Below are positions 35,848-47,019 of a DNA stretch of 64,000 nucleotides, one piece after another. Every line of letters begins with the position of its first letter. The stretch's first letter is position 1. The translations under genes and the position numbers were made by a program. The stretch is taken from positions 1 to 64,000 of the forward strand of contig DATAYM010000017.1 of NCBI GenBank assembly GCA_036272595.1. The letters run 5' to 3'. Under the pieces are notes generated by a model. It saw nothing but the letters and a program-made list of their open reading frames with translations. It was not told the DNA's origin and made no database searches. This DNA is from Poindextera sp036272595 (GTDB lineage Bacteria; Pseudomonadota; Alphaproteobacteria; Caulobacterales; Caulobacteraceae).

Positions 35848-36750
35848 ATGAAGGATATCGCTTCTCTCAGGCTCTACACGCGTGTCGCCCGGCTCGGCAG
35901 CTTCTCGGCGGCCGCGCGGGAATGTGGTCTGTCGCAGTCCCAGGCTTCGCGGATCGTCGCCGACCTTGAGGCCGAGCTCGGCGTCAGGCTGCTGACGCGC
36001 ACCACCCGGGCCGTCGTGCCGACCGAAGCGGGCGGCGAGTTCCTGGCCCGCATCGAATCCGTGCTCGCGGCCCTGGACGAGGCGGAGCACAGTGTTCGCG
36101 AGGGCGGCGAGCTTCGCGGGCTGCTCAGGATGAGCATGCCGACAAGTTTCGGCGTCCGCGACGTCATTCCCCGCCTCGCCGCCTTCGCCGATCGGCATCC
36201 GAACCTGCATATCCAGCTGCAGCTCGGCGACCGGCGGCAGGATCTGGTCCGCGATGCGGTCGACGTGGCGATCCGGCTCGGCCGGCTGCCCGACTCGACC
36301 GCGACATCGAAGCTCATCGCCACGATCCCGCGCGTCGTCGTCGCCTCGCCGGACTATCTCGCCCGCCACGGAACGCCGCGGTCGCCCGACGATCTGGCCC
36401 GGCACCGCATCGTCGGCGGCAGCGCCGCGGCCGTGCCGGCGGCCTGGCGGTTCCAGCGCGACGGCCGGGACGTGGCGGTCAAGCTCGAAGCGCATTTCTC
36501 CACCGACGAGAATGAAGGCGCCATCGCCGCCGCCGTGGCCGGGTTCGGCGTCACCTCGACCAGCGGCTGGGCCTGCCGCCGCGAACTCGAGAACGGCTCG
36601 CTGGTCCGCCTGTTGCCCGAGTGGGCGCTCGCCGACATCCCGGTCCACGCCTACTTCCCCATGGGCCGGGCGACGCGGGCGGCGGCACGCGCCGCCATCG
36701 ATCACCTGGTCGCGGCCTTCGAGCGCAGTCCGTCGGCCCTGCCGATCTGA
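35848..36750 (+). CDS. LysR family transcriptional regulator
   Basis: 300 aa. An N-terminal winged helix (LGSFSAAARECGLSQSQASRIVADLEAELG) is followed by the periplasmic-binding-protein-like effector domain. Similar proteins respond to a small-molecule inducer and activate neighbouring operons. It is flanked on both sides by inverted copies of the same putative site, and a quinone-reductase/ene-reductase operon follows on the same strand. Confidence 0.92.
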   Translation: MKDIASLRLYTRVARLGSFSAAARECGLSQSQASRIVADLEAELGVRLLTRTTRAVVPTEAGGEFLARIESVLAALDEAEHSVREGGELRGLLRMSMPTSFGVRDVIPRLAAFADRHPNLHIQLQLGDRRQDLVRDAVDVAIRLGRLPDSTATSKLIATIPRVVVASPDYLARHGTPRSPDDLARHRIVGGSAAAVPAAWRFQRDGRDVAVKLEAHFSTDENEGAIAAAVAGFGVTSTSGWACRRELENGSLVRLLPEWALADIPVHAYFPMGRATRAAARAAIDHLVAAFERSPSALPI

Positions 36751-36765
36751 ACCCGCCAAAGGCCG

Positions 36766-36797
36766 CCGATTGATGTATCCGACGCATAGAAGCTAGC
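36766..36797. promoter_or_regulatory. Inverted second copy of the LysR site, before the reductase operon
   Basis: The reverse complement reads GCTAGCTTCTATGCG, then GATACATCAATCGG, matching the block at 35789-35820 at 24 of 32 positions. It lies 75 bases before the MDR gene. Confidence 0.55.
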
Positions 36798-36871
36798 GGA
36801 AATCCCGGCCTACCGCCCTGGACGGCCACGCACGATGTTCGCCTTCGCAAAGCAGCGCGAGGGTTTTCGTC

Positions 36872-37861
36872 ATGAGCCGTTCAGTCCGCATCCACGAATT
36901 CGGCGATGCCGACGTGCTGCGCATCGAGGACGTCGAGGTCGGTGAGCCGGCCGCCGGCGAAGTGCGCCTGCGCATCCACGCGATCGGCCTCAACCGTACC
37001 GAGGTCACGCTGCGCTCCGGCCGCTCGCCGGCGAAACCGTCGCTCCCCACCGGCCTCGGTTTCGAGGCGGCCGGCGTCGTCGAGGCGGTCGGTCCGGGCG
37101 CCTCCGGCGTGGCGGTCGGCGATCGGGTCGCCCTGGTTCCCGCTTACGGCGCCGCGCAATATGCGCTCTATGGCGAGGTCGCCATCGCCCCGGCGCGGTC
37201 GCTGGTCGCGATCCCCGATCCGGTCAGCTTCACCGACGCCGCGGCCACCTGGGCGGCCTATGGCGCGGCCTGGGGCGGCCTGGTCGCGGTCGGCGCGCTC
37301 GCCGCCGGCCAGACGGTGCTGATCTCCGCCGCGTCGAGCAGCGTCGGGCTGGCCGCCATCCAGATCGCCAACCGGATCGGCGCGCGTCCGGTGGCGCTGA
37401 CCCGCACATCGGCGAAGGCCGACGAGCTTCGCCGGCTCGGCGCCTCGGCCGTGGTCGCCACCGCCGAGCAGGACGTCGTCGCCGAGGTCAAGGCCCTGAC
37501 CGGCGGCAAGGGCGCGGACCTGGTCTTCGATCCGGTCGGCGGCCCGGAATTCGCCACCCTGGCCAAGGCCACGGCATCCGGCGGCGCGCTGATCCTCTAC
37601 GGCGCGCTCGACCCGCGGCCGACGATCGTGCCGCCGTTCGACATCTTCGCCCGCGATCTGACGATCCGCGGCCTGGCGCTGACCGCCCTCACCCGCGACG
37701 ACGCGATGCTCGCGGCGCTGAAGCGGTTCGTCGGCGATGGCCTCGCCGACGGCGCCCTGCATCCGACCATCGCCAGAACCTTCCAATTCGACAAGATCGC
37801 CGACGCTCATCGCTTCATGGAAGCGGGCGAACAGGTCGGCAAGATCGTCGTCACGCTCTGA
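36872..37861 (+). CDS. Zinc-type/quinone-reductase family NAD(P) dehydrogenase (MDR superfamily)
   Basis: 329 aa. GroES-like N-terminal domain (LGFEAAGVVEAVGPG) and a Rossmann domain (VLISAASSSVGLAAIQIANRIGA). The cysteine cluster of zinc alcohol dehydrogenases is absent, so it resembles the zinc-free quinone oxidoreductase branch that reduces quinones or enones with NADPH. It is the first gene of a four-gene set under probable LysR control. Confidence 0.85.
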   Translation: MSRSVRIHEFGDADVLRIEDVEVGEPAAGEVRLRIHAIGLNRTEVTLRSGRSPAKPSLPTGLGFEAAGVVEAVGPGASGVAVGDRVALVPAYGAAQYALYGEVAIAPARSLVAIPDPVSFTDAAATWAAYGAAWGGLVAVGALAAGQTVLISAASSSVGLAAIQIANRIGARPVALTRTSAKADELRRLGASAVVATAEQDVVAEVKALTGGKGADLVFDPVGGPEFATLAKATASGGALILYGALDPRPTIVPPFDIFARDLTIRGLALTALTRDDAMLAALKRFVGDGLADGALHPTIARTFQFDKIADAHRFMEAGEQVGKIVVTL

Positions 37862-37886
37862 TCCCCGAGCTCCGAGGAGGCCTCCC

Positions 37887-38999
37887 ATGACCACCCAGCC
37901 GCCGCTGTTCACCCCCTACCGCATGGGCGACCTTGATCTGCCCAACCGGATCGTGATGGCGCCGCTCACCCGCATGCGCGCCCGCTCGCACGATCACGTG
38001 CCGACCGCCCTGCAGGCGGAATACTACGCGCAGCGCGCTTCGGCCGGCCTCATCGTCGCCGAAGCCACCGCGATCAGCCCCGACGGCTTCGGCTGGGCCG
38101 ACACGCCGGGGCTCTGGAGCGCCGAGCAGGTGCGGGGCTGGCGACGGGTCACCGACGCCGTCCACGCCGCCGGCGGGCGGATCATCGCCCAGCTCTGGCA
38201 CACCGGGGCCATCGCCCATCCGGATGTGCGCGGCGGCGCGGCGCCGCTCTCGGCGTCGGACGTCGACCTGCTGTTCGAGACGGTGACGCCGAGCGGCCGC
38301 AAGCCGACGGTCCCGCCGCGCCCGATGACCACCGACGAGATCCGCCAGACCGTCGGCGACTTCGCCCGCGCCGCCCGCAACGCCCGCGAGGCGGGTTTCG
38401 ACGGCGTGGAGATCCTCGCCAACTACCTCTACCTGCTGGCCCAGTTCCTGAACCGCACCACCAATCGCCGCACCGACGACTATGGCGGCGAGATCGAAAA
38501 CCGGGCGCGCATCCTGTTTGAAGTGGTCGAGGCGGTGCTCGACGAACTCGAGCCCGCCCGCGTCGGCGTCAAGCTCAGCCCCATGCACGAAGGCGGTCCG
38601 ATGGCCGCCCACGACGAGACCCTGCCGATGGCGGAATACGCCATCCGCGAGCTGAGCGGCTACGGCCTGTCGCACCTGCTGCTGATGGGGAACACCACCG
38701 ACTTCACCGGCACGCCGCTCGAACCGCTGATGGGCGACGGCATGTTCCGGCATTTTCGGCCGATCTTCCGCGGCGCGCTGATCGCCAACGTGCAGATGGA
38801 CGCCGAGCGCGGCAACCGCCTGATCGCCGAAGGCCTCGCCGACCTGGTGGCGTTCGGCCGCCCGTACATCGCCAATCCCGACCTGGTCGAGCGCCTCCGG
38901 ACCGGCGCGCCGCTCGCCGAGATCGACTGGACCGGCGTCTATGCGTCCGGCCCCAAGGGCTATTCCGACTACCCGGCGCTGCAGCCGGCCGGCGCCTGA
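37887..38999 (+). CDS. Old yellow enzyme family alkene reductase (NADH:flavin oxidoreductase)
   Basis: 370 aa from the ATG at 37887 with a GAGGAGG ribosome binding site. FMN TIM barrel: NRIVMAPLTRMRAR at the N-terminus, GRIIAQLWHTG, the characteristic FDGVEILANYLYLLAQFLN segment and ENRARILFEVV, then FGRPYIANPDLVERL. The usual HGA(N/H)GYL barrel motif reads EILANYLYL here, so the histidine/asparagine pair differs from classical enzymes. Reduces activated C=C bonds. It follows the MDR gene by 25 bases. Confidence 0.9.
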   Translation: MTTQPPLFTPYRMGDLDLPNRIVMAPLTRMRARSHDHVPTALQAEYYAQRASAGLIVAEATAISPDGFGWADTPGLWSAEQVRGWRRVTDAVHAAGGRIIAQLWHTGAIAHPDVRGGAAPLSASDVDLLFETVTPSGRKPTVPPRPMTTDEIRQTVGDFARAARNAREAGFDGVEILANYLYLLAQFLNRTTNRRTDDYGGEIENRARILFEVVEAVLDELEPARVGVKLSPMHEGGPMAAHDETLPMAEYAIRELSGYGLSHLLLMGNTTDFTGTPLEPLMGDGMFRHFRPIFRGALIANVQMDAERGNRLIAEGLADLVAFGRPYIANPDLVERLRTGAPLAEIDWTGVYASGPKGYSDYPALQPAGA

Positions 39000-39035
39000 C
39001 GCGTCCCGCACCCCGAAAAACACAGGAGACCTTCC

Positions 39036-39437
39036 ATGTCCAAGACCACGCCCGAACAGAACAAGGCGCTCGTCCTTCAAGCCTTCGACACGCTTTTCAA
39101 CAAACGCGACTATCCGGCCGCCGAACGGTTCTGGTCGGATCGCTACATCCAGCACAGCGCCCACATCGCGCCGGGCCGCGACGGCCTGTTCGACCTCATC
39201 CGCTCGCTGCCGAGGACGCTGAAGTACGAGAACCACCTCATCGTCGCCGAGGGCGACTACGTGATCGCGCACGGGCGGTTCTCCGGCCATGGCCGACCCG
39301 CCGCCTGGGTCGCCGCCGACGTGGTGCGCATGGAGGACGGCAAGCTCGCCGAGCATTGGGACGTCATCGAGGACGAAGCGACCAAGGCTCAATCCGTTAG
39401 CGGGCTGCCGATGTTCGGCGACCGCTTCCCCGGCTGA
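39036..39437 (+). CDS. SnoaL/NTF2-like protein
   Basis: 133 aa. A cone-shaped alpha+beta fold is suggested by FDTLFNKRDYPAAERFWSDRYIQHSAHI at the start and MEDGKLAEHWDVIEDE near the C-terminus, typical of nuclear-transport-factor-2-like polyketide cyclase or hydratase relatives. It may be a small enzyme or binding protein for a product of the neighbouring reductases. It lies 36 bases after the ene-reductase gene. Confidence 0.85.
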   Translation: MSKTTPEQNKALVLQAFDTLFNKRDYPAAERFWSDRYIQHSAHIAPGRDGLFDLIRSLPRTLKYENHLIVAEGDYVIAHGRFSGHGRPAAWVAADVVRMEDGKLAEHWDVIEDEATKAQSVSGLPMFGDRFPG

Positions 39438-39475
39438 TCCTTTCCCTTCACCCTCGAATAGTCGGAACCCAGGCC

Positions 39476-40228
39476 ATGAAACTTACGGGCAACACCCTCT
39501 TCATCACCGGCGGCGGCTCGGGCATCGGGCGCGGGCTCGCCGAAGCGTTCCACCAGCGCGGCAACACGGTGATCATCTCCGGGCGCCGGCGCGCCGCGCT
39601 CGACGAGGTGGTCGCCGCCAACCCCGGCATGATCGCGGTCGAGCTCGACGTCACCAATCCGGCCAGCATCGACGGCGTGGCGGCCAGGCTGATCGCCGAC
39701 CATCCGGACCTCAACGTCCTGATCAACAATGCCGGCATCATGCTGCCGGACCGGGCCGCCGGCCGGATCGACGACCGGCTGCTGGTCGACACCGTCGACA
39801 CCAACCTGCTGGGCCCGATCCGCATGACGGCGGCGCTGGTCGAGCACCTGAAGGGCAGGGACGACGCGGTCATCGCCTATACGAGTTCGGTGCTGGGCTT
39901 CGTTCCGATGGCGGTCACCGCGGTCTATTCGGCGACCAAGGCGGCGCTGCATTCCTATGCGCTGTCGCAACGGTTCCTGCTGAAGGACGCCGGCGTCCGG
40001 GTGCTGGAGATCGCCCCGCCCTGGGTGCGCACCGACCTGATGAAAAGCCGCGAGGCGGAGGCGGCCATGCCGCTCGACCAGTTCATCGCCGAGGCGATGT
40101 CGGTCTTCGCCACCGACGCCGACGAGATCCTGGTGGACGGGGCCAAGGCGTTCCGCGCCAACGTCGGCCCGAACGAGCACGCCCTGGTCAACGGCTTCAA
40201 TCAGGAGGCGATAGCCCGCTTCGGCTGA
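39476..40228 (+). CDS. SDR family oxidoreductase
   Basis: 250 aa short-chain dehydrogenase/reductase. NAD(P) motif TGGGSGIGRGLA, NNAG motif LINNAGIM, and catalytic Ser, Tyr and Lys in YTSSVLG and AVYSATKAALH. It resembles the DltE-type branch. It is the last gene of the LysR-linked group and probably acts on the same compound family. Confidence 0.9.
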   Translation: MKLTGNTLFITGGGSGIGRGLAEAFHQRGNTVIISGRRRAALDEVVAANPGMIAVELDVTNPASIDGVAARLIADHPDLNVLINNAGIMLPDRAAGRIDDRLLVDTVDTNLLGPIRMTAALVEHLKGRDDAVIAYTSSVLGFVPMAVTAVYSATKAALHSYALSQRFLLKDAGVRVLEIAPPWVRTDLMKSREAEAAMPLDQFIAEAMSVFATDADEILVDGAKAFRANVGPNEHALVNGFNQEAIARFG

Positions 40229-40270
40229 CCTTGCGGCGGCCTCACAGGCCCCGTCTCTTTTCCGTAAGGC

Positions 40271-40645
40271 TCAGCTGGCTGCGCCGGCCTGAGCCGGCGC
40301 GGCCAGCACGCCCTGTTCGGTCATGAAGATCTTCAACTCGCCGGCTTCGAACATCTGGCGGATGATGTCGCAGCCGCCGACGAACTCGCCGTTGACGTAG
40401 AGCTGCGGAATGGTCGGCCAGTCGGAAAACGCCTTGATGCCCTGGCGCAGGTCGTCGCTCTGCAACACGTCGACTCCGACGAAATCGGCGCCGAGATGGT
40501 CGAGGATCTGCACCACGATGGCGGAAAAGCCGCACTGCGGCTGGTCGGGCACGCCCTTCATGAACACGGTCACCGGATTTTCGGCGATGGTGCGCGCGAT
40601 GAAGTCGTGGATGCGGGTTTCGGTCTCGGTGGCGACGTCGGTCAC
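40271..40645 (-). CDS. grxD: Grx4 family monothiol glutaredoxin
   Basis: 124 aa from the GTG at 40645, with CGGAG 7 bases upstream; an in-frame TTG at 40672 is less likely. The monothiol motif CGFS (PQCGFSAIV), the TIPQLYVNGEFVGGCDI stretch and MKGVPDQP are typical. Grx4 proteins bind and transfer 2Fe-2S clusters, often with BolA, which is encoded two genes upstream on the same strand. Confidence 0.94.
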   Translation of the reverse strand: MTDVATETETRIHDFIARTIAENPVTVFMKGVPDQPQCGFSAIVVQILDHLGADFVGVDVLQSDDLRQGIKAFSDWPTIPQLYVNGEFVGGCDIIRQMFEAGELKIFMTEQGVLAAPAQAGAAS

Positions 40646-40703
40646 GTTCGGGCTCCGCCCAATGAATCTCAAGCCTATCAGCTAGGAAGCTTGCCGGTCC
40701 GGG

Positions 40704-41648
40704 TCAAGCGCGGCGGGCGGTTTGGGCCGGCTCATCGTGGCCGGGCTCCGGTTGACCGGGCGGGGGCGCGAACCGCGCCATCTCGATCTGCGCCGGCACG
40801 CCCGACGGCAGTTCGCGCTCGCACACCGCGGCCATCAGCTCGACCCGGTCGATGCGGTCGGCCGGCACCTGCACGGTGCACAGCGACGGCTCGGTCATCG
40901 CATAGGCCAGGCAGATCTCCTCGCCCGACCAGTGCGGCGTCCGCTCGAGAAAGGCATAGGTTCCGGCCCCGGCGAGCGGCTTGGCGGCCGTCCGGCCCCA
41001 CAGCCCGCCCTTCCCCGGCTCCTGGCCCATGGGCTCGCGGATGGTCTGCGGATAGTAGCCGTAGCCGAGCACCACCATGTCGCGGTCGACGGCGGCCTTG
41101 ACGCGCAGCCGCTCCTTCCAGCCCGACATCAGGCTGAACGGCGTGGCGACCAGATCGAAGGAGCCCGAGGAAATATAGGCGTCGATCGCGTCGTCGCGCC
41201 CGGTGACCCCCAGCAGGCGGATGCGGCCCATGTCCTTCAGGCGCCGGAGCATGTCCAGGGCCCGCGGCGAGAGCTCGTCGGCGGCCGGATCGTCCAGAAC
41301 GGTGGCGTCGAGATAGGTCAGGCCGGTGCGGGCGACGACGGATTCGACGACCCGCGCCAGCGCCTCGGGCGAGAAGTCGCGCACTGGCTGGCCCGAAGTG
41401 CCGATCGACCACCCCAGCCGCCAGGCCACGAACACCAGCCGCCGGTCGATCGCCTGCAGCGCCTGGCCGACTCCGTCGATCAGGGTCGGCTGGGCGCCGA
41501 CCACCTCGAAGGCGTTGACGCCGCTTTCCAGCGCCGCATAGATCAGCCCGATCCAGTCGGCCTCGCGCATGCCGGCGCACGAGCCGTCCAGCACAAGCGA
41601 CATGGCCGAGACCGACATGCCGGTATTGCCGAGCGGCCGGTAGCGCAC
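40704..41648 (-). CDS. Aldo/keto reductase-fold protein lacking the standard catalytic tetrad
   Basis: 314 aa, GTG start. The TIM-barrel pattern is clear: RPLGNTGMSVSAMSLV at the start, LIYAALESGVNAFEVVG, RLLGVTGRDD and a C-terminal proline tail. In active family members the second motif reads N-x-(I/F)-D-T-A-x-x-Y; here it is NAFEVVGAQP, so the aspartate and tyrosine are gone. It may be catalytically dead or specialised. It starts 2 bases after the BolA stop, inside the BolA-Grx4 set. Confidence 0.75.
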   Translation of the reverse strand: MRYRPLGNTGMSVSAMSLVLDGSCAGMREADWIGLIYAALESGVNAFEVVGAQPTLIDGVGQALQAIDRRLVFVAWRLGWSIGTSGQPVRDFSPEALARVVESVVARTGLTYLDATVLDDPAADELSPRALDMLRRLKDMGRIRLLGVTGRDDAIDAYISSGSFDLVATPFSLMSGWKERLRVKAAVDRDMVVLGYGYYPQTIREPMGQEPGKGGLWGRTAAKPLAGAGTYAFLERTPHWSGEEICLAYAMTEPSLCTVQVPADRIDRVELMAAVCERELPSGVPAQIEMARFAPPPGQPEPGHDEPAQTARRA

Positions 41649-41650
41649 GG

Positions 41651-41896
41651 TCAGTCCTTCGCCGGGGGTGGCGGCGCTGTTTCCAGCGCCAGGGCGTGCA
41701 GCACGCCGCCGACCTTGCCCTTCAACGCCTGGTAGACCAGCTGGTGCTGGCGCACCCGCGTCAGTCCGGCGAAGGCGGTCGAGGTGATGCGGGCGCGATA
41801 GTGGTCGCCATCGCCGGCCAGGTCGTCGATGGCGATTTCAGCGTCGGGAAACGCCGCGCGCAGTTCGGATTCCAGGGCGGCGGCGGACATGGGCAT
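41651..41896 (-). CDS. bolA: BolA family protein
   Basis: 81 aa from ATG 41896 (or 79 from 41890). ALESELRAAFPDAEIAIDDLAGDGDHYRARI and RVRQHQLVYQALKGKVGGVLHAL form the BolA/IbaG fold, including the conserved histidine in the C-terminal half. BolA proteins form 2Fe-2S complexes with Grx4 glutaredoxins; a Grx4 is encoded at 40271 on the same strand. A fainter upstream extension to 41950 reads as non-coding. It is divergent from the lipoprotein gene across about 140 bases. Confidence 0.88.
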   Translation of the reverse strand: MPMSAAALESELRAAFPDAEIAIDDLAGDGDHYRARITSTAFAGLTRVRQHQLVYQALKGKVGGVLHALALETAPPPPAKD

Positions 41897-42034
41897 GGCG
41901 AATCGGCGACCAATCGTACGGATGGGCGTAGTCCATTTTACGCCTAACAATACTTAAGATTTGACGATGCTGGACCTCGTTGAATTAGGACATCGGCGCC
42001 ATTGTCGCCAGCGGGCGTTTTTCAGGAGGACAGG

Positions 42035-42673
42035 ATGCGGATCGTGGCGTTGATCGGGCTTGGCGCGCTGCTGGCCGGCTGCAACATGGTCACCTCGACG
42101 TCGCCGCTGTTTTCCAGCGCCGACGTCCGGGGCCAGCCGCAGCCGCGCCCCGGCGTCTGGATGGACGAAGACAACACCTGCATCTTCGACACCGCCAAGC
42201 CGATCGGCCAATGGCCCGGCTGCGCCGACGCCTGGGTGGTGCATCCGGGCGCGATCCTGGCCGGCCGCGATCCGGGCACGCCGATCTCGGCCTGGACCAG
42301 CTACAAGACCACCCTGGCCAAGGGCGACCCCGCCGTTCTGCAGATCGAGGTCGGCGCCGACAACCCGCCGAAGGGCTACATCTATGTCGGCCTTCGGACG
42401 CTGAAGTCGGACTCGCACGGCCGGGTGATCGAATACAAGGCCTGGCCGGCCCTGTGCGGTCCGCCGGCGCCGCCCGATCCCACCGGCCAGCAGCCCCCCG
42501 CCGTCACCCAGCAGCCGATCGCGGGCCTGGTCATCGACAAGGACCACCACGACTGCACCGCCAGCGCCAAGGGGCCGGTGCTGGCGGCGGTGAAAGCCAG
42601 CGAAGCCTGGGGCGGCGACGCCGACGGCCGCGGCCGCGACCACGCCCGCTGGGTCCGCGACGGCGACCAGTAG
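42035..42673 (+). CDS. Lipoprotein of unknown function
   Basis: 212 aa. MRIVALIGLGALLAGC is a lipoprotein signal peptide with a lipobox ending at Cys16. The mature part shows DEDNTCIFDTAKPIGQWPGCA and PPAPPDPTGQQPPA but no domain that I recognise. AGGAGGACAGG supplies a very strong ribosome binding site. It converges on purL with adjacent stop codons. Confidence 0.8.
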   Translation: MRIVALIGLGALLAGCNMVTSTSPLFSSADVRGQPQPRPGVWMDEDNTCIFDTAKPIGQWPGCADAWVVHPGAILAGRDPGTPISAWTSYKTTLAKGDPAVLQIEVGADNPPKGYIYVGLRTLKSDSHGRVIEYKAWPALCGPPAPPDPTGQQPPAVTQQPIAGLVIDKDHHDCTASAKGPVLAAVKASEAWGGDADGRGRDHARWVRDGDQ

Positions 42674-44875
<2,202 letters not shown>

Positions 44876-44980
44876 GGCGGGCTTCTAGCGGGGAAAGCCG
44901 GGCGATGCGATAGGCGCCGCGGATGCTTGCGCCCGCCGCCGCGCCGTCGCTTAATTTCAAGCCGGCGGGAGGCGGTCTGC

Positions 44981-46171
44981 ATGGCGAGCTTTGATCCGGC
45001 GGCGGCGACCGCGGCCTATATGGCGCAGCTGTCGCCCGCCGCCCACGCCAAGGCCACGGCCTACACCCAGGGCGGCCATTGGCTTTTGCTGTGGGGCTGG
45101 CTGGTGACGGTGGCCGCCTGCGTGCTGATCGCCAGATCGCGGGTGCTGGACAGGGTCCGGACCGGCCTTCAGCGGCGCCAGCCGCGGCCGCTGCTGGCCG
45201 CCCTCGTGGTCAGCATCCTGTTCATGGCGTTCGACTGGCTGCTGGAGCTGCCCTGGTCCAGCTATGCCGACTGGTGGCGCGAGCGTCAGTACGGCCTGAC
45301 CAGCCAGCCCTGGATCGGCTGGCTGGTCGACAACGCCCTGGTCTTCGCGGTGACGCTGCCGCTGGTCGGGGTGTTCTTCGTCGCGCTCTACGCGCTGGTG
45401 CGGCGCGCGCCGCGCACCTGGCCGCTGTGGACCGGCGTCGTCGTCGGCGCCTTCCTGGTCTTCGGCGCCTGGGCGCAGCCGGCGGTGGTCGAGCCGATGG
45501 TCAACCACTATGCGCCGGCGCCGCCCGGGCCGGTGCGCGACCTGGTGGTCGCCATGGGCAAGGCCTACGGCGTGCCGACCGACCGCATCTTCGTCTACAA
45601 CGGCTCGAAGCAGTCGAACCGCTACACCGCCAACGTCGCCGGCCTGTTCGGCAGCGCCCGCGTGGCGCTCAGCGACACCATGTTCGCCCAGGGCGCCGAC
45701 CTGGCCGAGGTGCGCGGCGTGGTCGGCCACGAGATGGGCCACTACGTCATGCACCACGTGCTGTGGGGCTCGCTGTTCCAGGCGGTGATGGCCGTGCTGG
45801 CCGCGCTCGGCGTGCGCTGGCTCTTCCCGGTCGTGCGCGGCTGGGTCGGCGCCCGGGGGGTGATGGGGATCGACGATCCGGCCGGCCTGCCGATCGTCTT
45901 CCTGGTCTTCGTCACCTTAAGCCTGCTGGCGACCCCGATCCTCAACACCTGGACCCGGATGCAGGAGGCGGCGGCCGACTCCTTCTCGCTCGAGCACGCC
46001 CACGAGCCCGACGGCCTGGCCAGGGCGCTGGTCAAGACCATCGCCTACCGCGCCTCCTCGCCCTCCGACCTTGAGGCGTTCCTCTTCTACAACCACCCCA
46101 GCGTCGAACACCGCGTCCGCAAGGCGATGGACTGGAAAGCGGCGCATCCGAACGAAAAGCCGGCGCCGTAG
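44981..46171 (+). CDS. M48 family metallopeptidase (Ste24-like)
   Basis: 396 aa from ATG 44981 with GGGAGG upstream. Several membrane helices occupy the N-terminal half (WLLLWGWLVTVAACVLI and following). The catalytic HEMGH (VVGHEMGHYV) and the downstream zinc-binding glutamate in EAAADSFSLEHA are present. Likely a membrane protein-quality protease. It sits in the opposite orientation between purL and purQ. Confidence 0.9.
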   Translation: MASFDPAAATAAYMAQLSPAAHAKATAYTQGGHWLLLWGWLVTVAACVLIARSRVLDRVRTGLQRRQPRPLLAALVVSILFMAFDWLLELPWSSYADWWRERQYGLTSQPWIGWLVDNALVFAVTLPLVGVFFVALYALVRRAPRTWPLWTGVVVGAFLVFGAWAQPAVVEPMVNHYAPAPPGPVRDLVVAMGKAYGVPTDRIFVYNGSKQSNRYTANVAGLFGSARVALSDTMFAQGADLAEVRGVVGHEMGHYVMHHVLWGSLFQAVMAVLAALGVRWLFPVVRGWVGARGVMGIDDPAGLPIVFLVFVTLSLLATPILNTWTRMQEAAADSFSLEHAHEPDGLARALVKTIAYRASSPSDLEAFLFYNHPSVEHRVRKAMDWKAAHPNEKPAP

Positions 46172-46189
46172 AACCGAGCGGACTTGATA

Positions 46190-46344
46190 ATCCGCTCATC
46201 CCGCGAAGGCGGGAATTCAGGCTTTTGACCGCCAAGGACGCCAAGCTCGCCAAGAAGAAAAAGGGGAGAGCCGCTGTCTTGGCGTCCTTGGCGTCCTTGG
46301 CGGTGAATCTTAGGTCCTACGACCCGCGTTCGCGGGGACGAGCG
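46190..46344. repeat. Composite hairpin repeat, copy 2 with both outer arms
   Basis: ATCCGCTCATCCCGCGAAGG starts the element. Inner 27-base arms at 46228-46254 and 46278-46304 (GCCAAGGACG-type 9-base units) match each other at 25 of 27 positions. The outer right block (46321-46344) is the reverse complement of the left REP-like block, so this copy is a nested inverted repeat. The copy at 8531 lacks the right outer block. Confidence 0.75.
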
Positions 46345-46356
46345 CGTGCGGGATGC

Positions 46357-47019
46357 TCAGGCGCTGGCCAGGACGCTCTGGAACAGCAGGGCGCCGTCGG
46401 CGGAGCCGAGTTCGGCCTCGAAGGCCCGGTCCGGGTGGGGCATCATGCCGAGGACGTTGCCCGCCGCGTTGACGATGCCGGCGATGTCGCGGGCCGAGCC
46501 ATTCGGGTTGCGGCGATAGCGGAACACCACCCGGCCCTCGCCGTCCAGCCGGTCCAGGGTCGCCTCATCGGCGAAATAATTGCCCTCGCCGTTGCCGACG
46601 GTCATGCGCACGTCGCGGCGGCCTCGATAGGCGGCGGTGAAGCGGGTCTGGCTGTTGACCACGTCCAGCTCGACCGCCGTGCAGACGTATTTCAGCCCGG
46701 CGTTGCGCAACAGGGCGCCCGGCAGCATGCCGGCCTCGCAGAGGATCTGGAAGCCGTTGCAGACGCCCAGCACCGCGGTCCCGCGCTCGCCCTCGGCCTT
46801 CACCGCCCGCATCACCGGCGACTGGGCGGCCATGGCGCCGCAGCGCAGATAGTCGCCGTAAGAAAATCCGCCCGGCAGGACGATCAGGTCGAGGCCGTCC
46901 GGCAGGCTGGACTCACCGTGCCAGACCATCGCGACCTCGGCGCCGGTGGTCCGCTCGATCGCCGTCCGGCAATCGCGGTCGCAGTTGGAGCCGGGAAAGA
47001 CGATGACGGCGGCCTTCAC
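46357..47019 (-). CDS. purQ: Phosphoribosylformylglycinamidine synthase subunit PurQ
   Basis: 220 aa, GTG start, overlapping the PurS stop by 4 bases (GTGA). Glutamine amidotransferase: VFPGSNCDRDCR at the start, the nucleophile cysteine in GVCNGFQIL, and the C-terminal His/Glu of the triad in GMMPHPDRAFE. It delivers ammonia to PurL. Part of the purC-purS-purQ operon. Confidence 0.96.
   Translation of the reverse strand: MKAAVIVFPGSNCDRDCRTAIERTTGAEVAMVWHGESSLPDGLDLIVLPGGFSYGDYLRCGAMAAQSPVMRAVKAEGERGTAVLGVCNGFQILCEAGMLPGALLRNAGLKYVCTAVELDVVNSQTRFTAAYRGRRDVRMTVGNGEGNYFADEATLDRLDGEGRVVFRYRRNPNGSARDIAGIVNAAGNVLGMMPHPDRAFEAELGSADGALLFQSVLASA

Noticed and set aside
44876..44980. Further small gene between purL and the M48 gene
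   Set aside because: Only a divergent promoter gap; no frame with a ribosome binding site other than the two known starts.
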